Positions 1 through 8,233 of a DNA stretch of 33,490 bases are shown in pieces. Position numbers and translations under genes: made by a program. Source of the DNA: a bacterium (GTDB lineage Bacteria; Actinomycetota; Acidimicrobiia; Acidimicrobiales; Bin134). The stretch is from the NCBI GenBank assembly GCA_026709815.1, contig JAPOSH010000180.1, positions 1 to 33,490 of the forward strand, given 5' to 3'. Below the pieces are notes generated by a model that made no database searches, was not told where the DNA came from, and was given only the letters and a program-made list of their open reading frames with translations. How positions within the stretch are numbered: the first letter of the stretch is position 1; each line of letters starts with the position of its first letter.

Positions 1-537
1 GATCTCTGCCTGCTGGCGGCCGGGGCGCTGGTGGATGTGATCGCCCCCGACGTGGTTCCCGAATTGGAGGATCGGCCCGGCGTCACCGTCCATCGCCGCC
101 GGTACCGCACCGGCGATGTGGAGGGTTACCGGTTGGCGGTGGCGGCCACCGGCTGCCAGGAGGTGAACGCTGAGGTCTACCGCGACGGCGAGGCGGCCGG
201 GGTGTGGGTGAACAGCGCCGACGACCCCGACCATTGCTCGTTCACGCTGCCCAGCAGGCTGCGGCGCGGGCCGCTTTTGGTCACCTGTTCAACCGGGGGC
301 CGCAGCCCGGCGCTGTCGCGTTGGCTCCGCCGACGCTTGGAGGCAGAGATCGGCCCGGAATACGAGACCCTGCTATGCCTGCTCAGCGAAGCAAGGGAAC
401 GGATTCGGGCTGCGGGGATGACCACTGAGGACCGGGCTTGGCAAGATGTTCTGGATTCGGGAATGCTGGAGCTGATCCGCTCTGGTGAGACCAGGCGGGC
501 AAAAGAGATGATCGACCAGCTAGTCGACAACCCCTGA
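1..537 (+). CDS. Precorrin-2 dehydrogenase / siroheme synthase N-terminal domain, 5'-truncated by the window
   Basis: The frame is open from base 1, so the gene starts outside the window; the GTG at 31 is in frame but internal. The visible 178 residues match the NAD-dependent precorrin-2 dehydrogenase family (Met8p/CysG N-terminal). They begin in the Rossmann strand (GALVDVIAPD), pass the AATG loop, then the VNSADDPDHCSFTLPS dimer segment and the STGGRSPALSRWLRR motif. The NAD-binding Gly-rich loop lies upstream and is not seen. The family oxidises precorrin-2 to sirohydrochlorin and sometimes chelates iron. Its substrate would be supplied by the CobA domain encoded at 2735. hemA begins 7 bases after the stop. 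The family is confident; whether it also chelates iron cannot be decided here. Confidence 0.88.
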   Translation, partial: DLCLLAAGALVDVIAPDVVPELEDRPGVTVHRRRYRTGDVEGYRLAVAATGCQEVNAEVYRDGEAAGVWVNSADDPDHCSFTLPSRLRRGPLLVTCSTGGRSPALSRWLRRRLEAEIGPEYETLLCLLSEARERIRAAGMTTEDRAWQDVLDSGMLELIRSGETRRAKEMIDQLVDNP

Positions 538-544
538 TGAACCT

Positions 545-1795
545 GTGCCAGTACTTGCGATAGGCCTCAACCACCGATCAGCGCCGCTGGGCCTCCTCGA
601 GCGGATGACCATCGATGAGTCCCGCCTGCCCAAAGCGCTCACCGACCTGATCGGGCGCGATCACCTTTCTGAAGCAGTCGTGCTGTCTACCTGCAACCGC
701 ATCGAGGTCTACGTGTTCGCCGAGACCTTCCACGGGGCCTTCCAGAACGTGCGGGACTTTCTATCCCAGACCGCCCATGTGGCCCCCGAGCAGTTCAGCG
801 ATGCGCTCTATGCCCATTACGAGGCCGACGCCGTGTCGCATCTGTTCTCGGTGGTCTGCGGCTTGGACTCTGCGGTGCTCGGCGAGAATGAGATCCAAGG
901 ACAGGTGAAGAGCGCGTGGGAGAGCGCCCGGCTTGAAGGCACCTGCGGCGCCTCTTTGAACAACCTCTTCCGCCACGCCGCGGCGGTGGGCAAGCGAGCC
1001 CGTTCGGAAACCGGCATTTCCCGCCACATCACCTCGGTGTCCCAAGCCGCAGTGGCCCTGGCCGCCGAACGGCTGGGCGGGCTGGCCGGGGCCCGGCTGA
1101 TGGTGGTGGGGGCAGGCGACATGGCCGAGGGCATGGCCTCCAGCCTGGCCAAGAGCCAGGCTGCCGAAGTGGTGGTGGCCAACCGCACCACTGGTCGAGC
1201 CGCGCAGCTGGCCCAGCGCATCGGAGGCCGAGCGGTGGGCCTCGATGAGCTGGCCGCCGAATTGGCGGTGGTGGATGTCGTGCTGACCTCCACCGGCGCG
1301 TCGTCGATGATCCTGGAGCATTGCGATGTGGCCGAGATCATGGCCAAGCGGGGCAACCATCCGCTGCTGATCGTGGACGTGGCCGTGCCCCGCGACGTGG
1401 ATCCCGCCGCGGGCAGCCTCGACGGGGTGACCCTGCTGGATATGGAAGATCTGCGGGCTTTCGCCGATCGCGGCCTGCGGGAGCGCCGCGCCGAGTTGGA
1501 TCGGGTGCGGGACATCATCGACCACGAGCTGAACCGCTATCTGGACTACAGCTCGGCCCGGGAGGCGGCCCCCTTGATCGCCGCCTTTCACGCTCGGGCT
1601 GAGATTCTCCGCCAGGAGGAGCTGGACCGCCATGCCGGCGCGCTGTCGCCCGCCGAGCGGGCGGCGGCAGAGGCGGCCACCCGCGGCTTGGTGGGCAAGC
1701 TTCTCCACCAGCCCACCGTCCGGCTGAAGGCCGCGTCCGGATCGCCGCGGGGCGATCGCCTGGCCGAGGCACTCCGGGATCTGTTCGATCTTTAG
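545..1795 (+). CDS. hemA: Glutamyl-tRNA reductase
   Basis: First enzyme of the C5 pathway: NADPH-dependent reduction of glutamyl-tRNA(Glu) to glutamate-1-semialdehyde in the cytosol. The 416 residues match family length. The catalytic Cys is residue 50 in STCNRIEVYV, the same position as in E. coli. GLDSAVLGENEIQGQVK and the NADPH-binding VVGAGDMAEG segment follow, then the C-terminal dimerisation helices. The GTG at 545 is chosen because the product then begins MPVLAIGLNHRSAP, the typical N-terminus. An ATG at 537 overlapping the previous stop opens only an 8-codon frame that ends at 563, past the hemA start; it could couple translation, but this is weak. The product feeds HemL at 4246. Confidence 0.97.
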   Translation: MPVLAIGLNHRSAPLGLLERMTIDESRLPKALTDLIGRDHLSEAVVLSTCNRIEVYVFAETFHGAFQNVRDFLSQTAHVAPEQFSDALYAHYEADAVSHLFSVVCGLDSAVLGENEIQGQVKSAWESARLEGTCGASLNNLFRHAAAVGKRARSETGISRHITSVSQAAVALAAERLGGLAGARLMVVGAGDMAEGMASSLAKSQAAEVVVANRTTGRAAQLAQRIGGRAVGLDELAAELAVVDVVLTSTGASSMILEHCDVAEIMAKRGNHPLLIVDVAVPRDVDPAAGSLDGVTLLDMEDLRAFADRGLRERRAELDRVRDIIDHELNRYLDYSSAREAAPLIAAFHARAEILRQEELDRHAGALSPAERAAAEAATRGLVGKLLHQPTVRLKAASGSPRGDRLAEALRDLFDL

Positions 1796-1809
1796 TAGCA
1801 TTTAGCGGT

Positions 1810-2667
1810 ATGTTGCGCGCCGCCACCCGGGGCAGCGCTTTGGCCCGCTGGCAAACGGCCCACATTGTCGAGCTTTTGGGTGCCGCCGCCGACGTGCAGA
1901 CGATGCTGGTGGCCACCACCGGAGACCGATTGGCCGACGCGCCCATATCGGCCATCGGCGGCAAAGGAGTGTTCGTCAAAGAAGTGCAGGCCGCGGTGCT
2001 TGATGGCCGGGCGGATCTGGCTGTCCACTCGGCCAAAGATCTGCCCGCGGCCACCCCCGAGGGGCTGGTCATCGCCGCGGTGCCCCGCCGGGCCGACCCC
2101 CGGGATGCGCTGGTCGGCTGTCGGCTGTCTGAACTCCGCCCCAATGCGGTGGTGGCCACCGGGTCGGCCCGCCGCCGAGTCCAGCTGCGGGGCATCCGCC
2201 CCGACCTGGCCTTCGCCGAGCTGCGGGGCAACATCGGCACCCGGCTGGCCAAAGCCGCAGGCTACGACGCGGTGGTGATCGCCCAAGCCGCCCTGGAGCG
2301 CCTGGGCGAGCATCCGCCGGTGGCAGACGTTTTGGACTGTGAGGTGATGGTGCCACAAGTGGGGCAGGGCGCTTTGGCGGTGGAGTGCCGTGAAGACGAC
2401 CGCCGGGCCCGCGAGCTGCTAGCCGCCATCGAAGACGCCCCCACCCGGCGGGCGGTGGACGCAGAGCGGGCCTTCTTGGCTGCCTTGGGCGGCGACTGCA
2501 CGCTGCCGGCCGGCGCCCACGCCCGCGTCGACGGTTCCGCCATCGCCATGCGAGCGGTGCTGGCAAAAAGCCCCGACGGCCGATGCCGCACCATGGCGGG
2601 CCAAGGCGATGACGGGGAGGCGCTGGGCCGGGACTTGGCCCGCCGGCTGCTCGACGCGGTGGCCTGA
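1810..2667 (+). CDS. hemC: Porphobilinogen deaminase (hydroxymethylbilane synthase)
   Basis: Polymerises four porphobilinogens to hydroxymethylbilane in the cytosol. The 285-residue product starts at the ATG directly preceding the conserved TRGSALARWQT segment. It carries the VHSAKDLP active-site loop, the TGSARRRVQL and ELRGNIGTRLAK arginine motifs that bind the growing chain, and QVGQGALAVE. The dipyrromethane-cofactor cysteine is C230, in GGDCTLPAGAHA. The gene starts 14 bases after the hemA stop and is clearly in the same operon. The next reaction is carried out by the HemD half of the fusion at 2735. The porphobilinogen synthase (hemB) expected to supply its substrate is not in this cluster. 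Confidence 0.97.
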   Translation: MLRAATRGSALARWQTAHIVELLGAAADVQTMLVATTGDRLADAPISAIGGKGVFVKEVQAAVLDGRADLAVHSAKDLPAATPEGLVIAAVPRRADPRDALVGCRLSELRPNAVVATGSARRRVQLRGIRPDLAFAELRGNIGTRLAKAAGYDAVVIAQAALERLGEHPPVADVLDCEVMVPQVGQGALAVECREDDRRARELLAAIEDAPTRRAVDAERAFLAALGGDCTLPAGAHARVDGSAIAMRAVLAKSPDGRCRTMAGQGDDGEALGRDLARRLLDAVA

Positions 2668-2702
2668 TGACTGTGTTGTTGAATGTGACTGTGCTGTTCA
2701 AT
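2668..2702 (+). repeat. Imperfect 17-bp tandem duplication in the hemC-cobA gap
   Basis: TGACTGTGTTGTTGAAT (2668-2684) is followed at 18-bp spacing by TGACTGTGCTGTTCAAT (2686-2702), with two mismatches. This lies in the 67-base gap between hemC and the cobA-hemD fusion and is AT-richer than its surroundings. No function is evident. Confidence 0.5.
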
Positions 2703-2734
2703 ACCGCGCTGTTCAGTCGGGCGCGTCCGGTTCG

Positions 2735-4198
2735 ATGACCGTCTACTTGGTGGGCGCGGGGCCGGGCGATCCCGGGCTTTTGACCCTGAGAGGCGCTGAG
2801 GTGCTGGCGTGCGCCGATGTGGTGGTGTACGACCGGCTGTCTGCGGCCTCCTTGTTGGATTTGGCCCCGGCAGCCGCTGAGCGCATCTCGGTGGGCAAGC
2901 AGCCCGGCGGGCCCCGCACTTCCCAAGACGACATCAACGCGCTGCTCGTGGCTCGGGGCCGGGCCGGACAGCAGGTGGTGCGCCTCAAGGGCGGCGATCC
3001 CTTCGTGTTCGCCCGGGGCGGTGAGGAGGCGGCTGCGTTGGCCGCCGCCGGCGTGGCTTTCGAGGTGGTTCCTGGCATCACCTCGTCGGTGGCTGTTCCC
3101 GCTTACGCCGGCATCCCGGTGACCATGCGGTACTCATCCACCTCGTTCACCGTGGTCACCGGCCACGAGGACGGGGCCGAAGGCGAGGGGTCGGTGAACT
3201 GGGAGGCGGTGGCTGCTCTGGGCGGCACGGTGGTGGTGCTCATGGGGGCGGCCCGGTGCCGTGCCATCTGCAGCCGGCTCATCGCCGCGGGCATGGCGCC
3301 CGACACCCCCGCGGCCGCGGTGCAGTGGGGCACCCGACCCAACCAGCGCACGCTGCGGTCCACCCTGGCCGCCTTGCCCGACGCCGGTCCTGAGCCGCCC
3401 GCCACCATCGTGATCGGCGAGGTGGCGGCTTTGGATTTGACCTGGTTCGAGAGCCGACCCCTGTTCGGCCGCCGCATTGTCGTGACCCGCGCTCAACCCC
3501 AAGCCGCCGCGATGGCCGCTGAGCTCCGCCGTCGGGGGGCCGAGGCCATCGAGCTGCCGGTCATCGCCTTCGAGCCCCCCGAAGACGTTGAGCGCCTGGC
3601 CCGCGCCGCGGCCGAGGCCGGCCGCTACGACTGGGCGGTATTCACCTCGCCCACCGGCGTGGCCCGCTTCTTCGAGCATCTGCACGACGCCCGCAGCCTG
3701 GGGGGAGTGCGGGTGGCCGCCATCGGCCCCGTCACCGCCGCTGCGCTGGCCGACCGCAACGTGGTGGCCGACCTGGTTCCCGGCCAGTATGTGGCCGAGG
3801 CCCTGCTGGAGGCTCTGTGCGATGCGGCGGGGCCCCGGGCCTCGCAACGGGTGCTCATCCCCCGGGCCGAGATCGCCCGCGACGTGCTGCCCGACGGTCT
3901 GGTAGCCGCGGGCTGGGATGTGGATGTGGTGCCCGCCTACCGGACGGTGGCGCCGGTCCCCGATCCCGGTGCCGCCGCGCTGCTCGTCGAGGCCGAGGTC
4001 ATCGCATTCACGTCTTCGTCCACCGTGACCAACTTCGTGGACGCCTATGGCACCGACGCGGTGCCCGACATCGTGGCCAGCATCGGCCCCGTCACCACCG
4101 CCACCGCCCGCGACCGGGGCCTGCAAGTGGCGCTAGAGGCCTCCGAGCACACCGCGGAGGGCCTGATCGCCGCCCTCGAAGACTTCTTCACCCGCTGA
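2735..4198 (+). CDS. Uroporphyrinogen-III C-methyltransferase / uroporphyrinogen-III synthase fusion (CobA-HemD)
   Basis: A 487-residue bifunctional protein. Residues about 1-245 are a SAM-dependent CobA/SUMT domain, with VGAGPGDPGLLTLRGAEVL, VVYDRL, VRLKGGDPFVFARGGEE and VPGITSSVAVPAYAGIPVT. Residues about 250-487 are a HemD domain, starting RRIVVTRAQPQ and ending in a typical TAEGLIAALE tail. HemD closes hydroxymethylbilane to uroporphyrinogen III; CobA methylates it to precorrin-2, the substrate of the dehydrogenase encoded at the window start. The frame is open back to 2609, but I choose the ATG at 2735. The 42 extra residues overlap hemC in another frame and are not protein-like, while the ATG puts MTVYLVGAGPGDPG at the N-terminus as in the family. 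This fusion is known from Gram-positive bacteria. Confidence 0.95.
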   Translation: MTVYLVGAGPGDPGLLTLRGAEVLACADVVVYDRLSAASLLDLAPAAAERISVGKQPGGPRTSQDDINALLVARGRAGQQVVRLKGGDPFVFARGGEEAAALAAAGVAFEVVPGITSSVAVPAYAGIPVTMRYSSTSFTVVTGHEDGAEGEGSVNWEAVAALGGTVVVLMGAARCRAICSRLIAAGMAPDTPAAAVQWGTRPNQRTLRSTLAALPDAGPEPPATIVIGEVAALDLTWFESRPLFGRRIVVTRAQPQAAAMAAELRRRGAEAIELPVIAFEPPEDVERLARAAAEAGRYDWAVFTSPTGVARFFEHLHDARSLGGVRVAAIGPVTAAALADRNVVADLVPGQYVAEALLEALCDAAGPRASQRVLIPRAEIARDVLPDGLVAAGWDVDVVPAYRTVAPVPDPGAAALLVEAEVIAFTSSSTVTNFVDAYGTDAVPDIVASIGPVTTATARDRGLQVALEASEHTAEGLIAALEDFFTR

Positions 4199-4245
4199 GC
4201 TTCTCGCTGTCACAGCGGCAGCGCCCAAACCATAGTCTTGCGGGC

Positions 4246-5514
4246 GTGGCTACCAATCGGGGGTTATTTGAGCGGGCGCGGCGGGTGATTCCGGGCGGGG
4301 TCAACTCCCCGGTGCGATCGTTCCGGTCGGTAGGGGGCACCCCGTACTTCGTGGCCCGGGCGCAAGGGCCTCATGTGTGGGACGTGGAGGGTCGCCGTTA
4401 TATCGACTACGTGCAGAGCTACGGCCCCGGCATCTTGGGCCACGCCCACCCGGCGGTGACCGAGGCGGTGGGCGCCGCCGCGGCCGACGGCACCAGCTAC
4501 GGCGCTCCCACCGAGCGTGAGGTGCTGTTGGCCGAGGTGCTCTGCGACCGGGTTCCCGGCATGGCCTGGACCCGGCTCACCTCCAGCGGCACCGAGGCGG
4601 CGATGGCCGCCGTCCGGCTGGCCCGGGGGGCCACCGGGCGCAACAAGATCATCAAGTTCGCCGGCTGCTACCACGGCCACAGCGACGGTCTGCTGGCCGC
4701 CGGGGGCAGCGGGGTGGCCAACCAAGGGCTCGCCGACTCCGCAGGCGTCACGCCGGGAGCGGTGGCCGACACCGTGGTGGCCCCCTACAACCAGATTCCC
4801 GCGGTGGACGATGAGGTGGCTGCGGTGGTGGTGGAACCGGTGGCGGCCAACATGGGGGTGGTGGCCCCGGTCCCCGGCTTTCTGGAGGGGCTGCGAGCCG
4901 CCTGCGACCGGGTCGGGGCCCTGCTGATGTTCGACGAGGTCATCACCGGTTTCCGGTTGTCTCCGGGCGGGGCCACCGAGTGGTTCGGGGTGGTGCCCGA
5001 CCTGTGGTGCTTCGGCAAGGTGGTGGGCGGCGGATTGCCCATCGGGGTGTTCGGCGGACGGGACGAGCTCAAAGGACGGCTCGCCCCGCTGGGCGGCGTG
5101 TATCAGGCCGGCACCCTGTCGGGGAATCCGCTGGCCACCGCGGCCGGCCTGGCCACCCTGGAACAGCTCACCCCCGACGCCTACCGCACCCTGGCCCGCA
5201 CCGCGGCCCGACTGGCCGACGGCATGGCCGCCGCCGCAACCGAGGCAGGGGCGGTCTGCACTGTGCCCCGGGTGGGACCGTTGCTGGGGGTGTTCTTCTG
5301 CGCCGAGGCGCCGGCCGATTTCGACCAGGCCAAAGCGGCGGCGGAAAACGGCGTCTACCCTCGGGTGTTCCACTCCCTTTTGGAGTCCGGTGTGGCATTC
5401 GCCCCCGGCCCCTATGAGGCCCTGTTCCCCAGCCTGGCCCACACCGACGAGCACATCGACACCACGGTGGAGGCCTTCGCCGCCGCCCTGGAGAGGAACC
5501 CGGCCGCGGACTAA
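4246..5514 (+). CDS. hemL: Glutamate-1-semialdehyde 2,1-aminomutase
   Basis: PLP-dependent isomerisation of glutamate-1-semialdehyde to 5-aminolevulinate, the step after HemA. The 422 residues match the family. The N-terminus ERARRVIPGGVNSPVRSF is diagnostic. Further motifs are SSGTEAAMAAVRLARG, GCYHGHSDGLL, FDEVITGFRL and the PLP lysine K258 in CFGKVVGGGLPIG, then AGTLSGNPLA. The frame extends far upstream inside cobA-hemD, so the GTG at 4246 is preferred: it gives the normal length and lies 47 bases after the previous stop. The 3' end overlaps the convergent gene at 5511 by 4 bases. A downstream hemB between hemD and hemL, common in actinobacteria, is missing here. Confidence 0.95.
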   Translation: MATNRGLFERARRVIPGGVNSPVRSFRSVGGTPYFVARAQGPHVWDVEGRRYIDYVQSYGPGILGHAHPAVTEAVGAAAADGTSYGAPTEREVLLAEVLCDRVPGMAWTRLTSSGTEAAMAAVRLARGATGRNKIIKFAGCYHGHSDGLLAAGGSGVANQGLADSAGVTPGAVADTVVAPYNQIPAVDDEVAAVVVEPVAANMGVVAPVPGFLEGLRAACDRVGALLMFDEVITGFRLSPGGATEWFGVVPDLWCFGKVVGGGLPIGVFGGRDELKGRLAPLGGVYQAGTLSGNPLATAAGLATLEQLTPDAYRTLARTAARLADGMAAAATEAGAVCTVPRVGPLLGVFFCAEAPADFDQAKAAAENGVYPRVFHSLLESGVAFAPGPYEALFPSLAHTDEHIDTTVEAFAAALERNPAAD

Positions 5515-6758
5515 GGCGCAGAGGTTGCCCGGGAAACCCTCGCCGCGGCCTTGAAGATATGCTCAGCCGGGCCGGGGTTGTCGGGGTCCATGAGGTTGGC
5601 CATGATCCGCAGCGCCCACGCCATGGCCGGGCGCGACTGCATGCCCACCCGGGTGAGCCCGCGCAGCAGCGTCGGCCTGCCGATCAGCCCGGCGAATATC
5701 CGGGCCACCCGGAAGTACGCCCCGTAGTTCTCCTCCAGCATGGTCGGATACCGGCCGATCACCCCGCTGTCGCCGGTGGCGATGGCCTCGGCCACGAGGT
5801 CGGCGGCCATCTTCCCGGTCTCATAGGCGTAGTCGATGCCCTCGCCGTTGAACGGGTTCACCGACCCGGCCGCATCCCCCACCACCAGATGGTTGGGGCC
5901 TGCCTTGGGGTTCACCGACCCGGCCATGGGCAGGCGCCCTCCCACCGGGTCCATCAGCGGGCGGTCGGGGTCGATCTCCCAGTAGGCGGGCAGGGTGGCG
6001 GCGAACTCCCTCATCAGGTGCGAGGTGTTCACCGAGCTGTAGTGGCGGAAGGTGGACAACAGCCCGACGCCCACGTTCACGCATCCGTCGCCCAGCGGGA
6101 ATATCCAGCCGTAACCGGGCAGGGAGTCGCCGTTGCGGTCTCGCATGTCGAGCGCGCTCTCGATCCACGGGGTGTCGTGCAGCGGGCTCTCGAAATAGGT
6201 GCGGATGGCCATGCCCTGGGGGTAGGTCCGGTCTCGGGCGGCGCCCAAGGCCCGACCGAACCGGGAGTTGGCTCCGTCGGCCACGGCCACATATCGGGCC
6301 TGGATCTGACGGGTTCTTCCGGTGGCCTTGTCCACCACCTCGGCGCCGTCGAGCAGCCCGTCGGCCAAAAGCGGCCGGGTTGCCTCGGTGCCCAGCGCCA
6401 GCGCGGCGCCGGCGCCCACCGCGTGGTCGGCCACAAGCTGGTCGAGGTCTCGTCGCCGCACCACATAGCCGTAGTCGGGAAACACCGGGTGCTGGGGCCA
6501 GGCCAGCTCCATGGTGCGCTTGTGGGCCACGGCCCGCAGGCCGCCATAGCGGTGATAGCGGGGGAGCTCTTGGCCCAGCCCCATGTCGCACAGCGCCTTG
6601 ACCGCCCGGGGGGTCAGGCCATCGCCGCAGGTTTTGTCGCGGGGGAACTGCTTGCGTTCCACCACCACCACGTCAAGGCCGTGGCGGGCCGCCCAGTAGG
6701 CGGTGGCCGCGCCGGCAGGCCCCCCGCCCACCACCAGCAGGTCGTGGCGCCTGCTCAT
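5511..6758 (-). CDS. Geranylgeranyl-reductase-family FAD oxidoreductase, possible menaquinone side-chain reductase
   Basis: A 415-residue flavoprotein. The N-terminal dinucleotide fold has GGGPAG at residues 11-16, an acidic VVVVERK strand end, and the family motif FPRDKTCGDGLTPRA. The second FAD motif is ADGANS (160-165), and GDAAGSVNPFNGEGI (294-308) closes the FAD site. The closest functional families are archaeal and plant geranylgeranyl reductases and mycobacterial MenJ, which saturates a double bond in the menaquinone tail. The neighbouring respiratory genes make menaquinone modification the best guess; lipid isoprenoid reduction is the alternative. The ATG at 6758 lies 38 bases after the cytochrome c stop on the same strand, so the two are probably cotranscribed. 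No strong ribosome binding site is visible. Confidence 0.8.
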   Translation of the reverse strand: MSRRHDLLVVGGGPAGAATAYWAARHGLDVVVVERKQFPRDKTCGDGLTPRAVKALCDMGLGQELPRYHRYGGLRAVAHKRTMELAWPQHPVFPDYGYVVRRRDLDQLVADHAVGAGAALALGTEATRPLLADGLLDGAEVVDKATGRTRQIQARYVAVADGANSRFGRALGAARDRTYPQGMAIRTYFESPLHDTPWIESALDMRDRNGDSLPGYGWIFPLGDGCVNVGVGLLSTFRHYSSVNTSHLMREFAATLPAYWEIDPDRPLMDPVGGRLPMAGSVNPKAGPNHLVVGDAAGSVNPFNGEGIDYAYETGKMAADLVAEAIATGDSGVIGRYPTMLEENYGAYFRVARIFAGLIGRPTLLRGLTRVGMQSRPAMAWALRIMANLMDPDNPGPAEHIFKAAARVSRATSAP

Positions 6759-6796
6759 CGGCGAATGTCGCGGTGAGAAACGTTGCGGCTGCTCAA

Positions 6797-7591
6797 TCAG
6801 CCCGCTTCGATCCCGGCCTCGTTGAGCAGGGCTCGCAGCGTGCTGGGGAAGGTCTGCCCGATGGCGAATGTCCGGTCATCGGGAACGACTTCTTCGGCCT
6901 CGAACAGCTCTTCGAGGTCATGCAGGTCGGCTTCGCCGGCGCCTCCGAGCTCAACCCGCTCGTAGTAGACCACGGCCAGGATCTCCCGAGCATTCAGCTT
7001 GTCGCCGTTGGAAGGCATGCCGTTGGCTGCTCCCAGTGACACGTCGCCGTCGTCGCCGTAAGGAGTGCCGGGCTCGGCCGGCGAACCGTTGACAACCCAG
7101 ATCACTTGGTCTTCCCAGTCGTTGAACGTGGCCATGACCTCGCCGTCGCTCAGCGCCGGGCCGACCCCGCCACCGCCCTCGGCGCCGTGGCAGCCTGCGC
7201 AGCCCCCGGCGCCCTCGTAGACCTCCCGGCCCAGGGCGATGATCTCGCTGTCGCGCTCTGGGGCCTCCAGAGTGCCGGCGAAGATGATGGCCCAGAACGG
7301 CAGGAACAGAAGCACTGGCACGGCCCAGAACGGGATCTTCTTGCGGGTCAGCGCGGCCTGCACCCACGGCTTTGTCGGCTCCGGCTGCGGTTCGGGCGCC
7401 GGCTCCAAGTCGGGAAGCTCGGGCAAAGAGGGGGTCGTCGCAGCCGCCGGCGCCTGGGCTTGGGCCACCGCGGGAGCAGCCGAGGTCTGCGCCGGTGGGA
7501 CCTCGACAACCGGCTCCTCGCCGAGGGTAGCGCCGAGGTCTTTGCGGCGATCCCGCGATCGTTGCAGCAGATGCTCTGGTACTTCTACCAA
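6797..7591 (-). CDS. Membrane-anchored monoheme cytochrome c with proline-rich cytoplasmic N-terminus
   Basis: A 264-residue protein from a TTG start at 7591, chosen because AGGAGG stands 4 bases upstream. An in-frame ATG or GTG start further up would lack this site. Residues 3-8 are VPEHLL followed by an Arg-rich stretch. Residues about 25-75 are Ala/Pro/Glu-rich, a single transmembrane helix spans about 86-107, and the heme-binding C131-AG-C134-H135 follows. M192 in NGMPSNGDK is a plausible axial ligand. Residues after about 215 are an acidic tail not usual for small cytochromes. The heme domain should face outside. It is divergent from the bc-type operon and shares its N-terminal motif with the subunit IV protein at 10228, so it probably belongs to the same electron-transfer chain. 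Its partner is unknown. Confidence 0.85.
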   Translation of the reverse strand: MVEVPEHLLQRSRDRRKDLGATLGEEPVVEVPPAQTSAAPAVAQAQAPAAATTPSLPELPDLEPAPEPQPEPTKPWVQAALTRKKIPFWAVPVLLFLPFWAIIFAGTLEAPERDSEIIALGREVYEGAGGCAGCHGAEGGGGVGPALSDGEVMATFNDWEDQVIWVVNGSPAEPGTPYGDDGDVSLGAANGMPSNGDKLNAREILAVVYYERVELGGAGEADLHDLEELFEAEEVVPDDRTFAIGQTFPSTLRALLNEAGIEAG

Positions 7592-7595
7592 CGCT

Positions 7596-7601
7596 CCTCC
7601 T
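7596..7601 (-). promoter_or_regulatory. Shine-Dalgarno site fixing the TTG start of the cytochrome c gene
   Basis: On the minus strand AGGAGG is followed by AGCG and then TTG (7591-7589). It is the strongest ribosome binding site seen near this gene and outweighs the longer reading from 7621. Confidence 0.7.
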
Positions 7602-7694
7602 GTATGACTCTGGGCCGGCACAGCCTCCGGCCCCGCGCCACATTACGCCCGCCCAACACCAACGGCCTAACTATGAGCTTCCTCCCAATGCTGT

Positions 7695-7722
7695 TTGATT
7701 CCGCGGTGCGGCCTGCTACGGT
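7695..7722 (+). promoter_or_regulatory. Candidate sigma70-type promoter upstream of the coiled-coil gene
   Basis: TTGATT (7695-7700) and TACGGT (7717-7722) are separated by 16 bases, 48 bases before the ATG at 7771, in the divergent intergenic region. Spacing and hexamers are acceptable for a housekeeping promoter, but the match is not strong enough to be sure. Confidence 0.3.
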
Positions 7723-7770
7723 GGGGCCAACCGCTTCCCCCTTCTTCAATCCTCCTAGAGGGAGGGTCTG

Positions 7771-8103
7771 ATGAACACTGCTATCGCGACGACCTTGATC
7801 GGCGTTTTGGGCGCGGGCCTGTTCGGCGGCCTGTACGGGATGTTCTTCCACTTCATGCGAGCGGTCAACGCCAAGTTCGAGAGCATCGACGACAAGCTCG
7901 GTCGCCTCAGCGACGACATCCATGCCCTGGACACCAAGTTCACCGCCCAGATCAAGGACTTGGAGGTCAGGCTCACCGACAAGTTCACCGGCCAGATCAA
8001 GGGCTTGGATACGAAGTTAACCGCTCAGCTCAGAGAGCACGGCGAGCGCCTGGCCCGGATCGAGGGCAAGCTCGGCATCGACTACCCCGTCGAGGCCGCC
8101 TGA
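7771..8103 (+). CDS. Small membrane-anchored coiled-coil protein, function unknown
   Basis: A 110-residue product with a good ribosome binding site (GAGGGAGGG just before the ATG). Residues about 4-28 form one hydrophobic helix, followed by a charged heptad-like region (about 32-102) rich in Leu, Lys, Asp and Glu, ending LARIEGKLG. Residues 55-84 contain near-repeats (DTKFTAQIKDL, TDKFTGQIKGL, DTKLTAQLREH) encoded by a DNA-level duplication. I recognise no specific family; similar small anchored coiled coils are found as phage holin-accessory-like (XhlA) or DUF1640-like proteins, and nothing here distinguishes these. It sits between the divergent cytochrome c gene and the b6f-like operon, with 253 bases separating it from the latter, so cotranscription is uncertain. 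Confidence 0.7.
   Translation: MNTAIATTLIGVLGAGLFGGLYGMFFHFMRAVNAKFESIDDKLGRLSDDIHALDTKFTAQIKDLEVRLTDKFTGQIKGLDTKLTAQLREHGERLARIEGKLGIDYPVEAA
7935..8009 (+). repeat. Intragenic 30-bp near-identical repeat, 45-bp period
   Basis: Bases 7935-7964 and 7980-8009 match at 28 of 30 positions, both starting CAAGTTCACCG and ending CTTGGA. A third, more diverged copy follows from about 8015. The 45-base period adds 15 residues to the coiled coil without breaking the frame. Confidence 0.75.
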
Positions 8104-8233
8104 CAGGCGACTCAGCCCTGACGAAGCGCGGTTCGCTTACCCCCCAGGCACACCGCATCCTCGGCATGCCGCCCATAGCCTGCTCGCCGGGTGGCCGCGG
8201 AGCGCGCACGGTGCCTAGTGGCCCGTCTGGGCA

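Noticed and set aside
761-1801. Long open frame antisense to hemA
   Set aside because: High-GC shadow of hemA; His/Gly/Gln-rich composition with no domain. The same applies to long antisense frames opposite cobA-hemD, hemL, nuoD, nuoF, nuoG, nuoL and nuoM.
2609-2734. Upstream extension of cobA-hemD
   Set aside because: It overlaps hemC in another frame and encodes no family-like sequence before the ATG at 2735.
5559-6776. 405-codon plus-strand frame opposite the flavoprotein gene
   Set aside because: The minus-strand product has clear FAD motifs; the plus-strand product has only Gly/His/Val-rich shadow composition.
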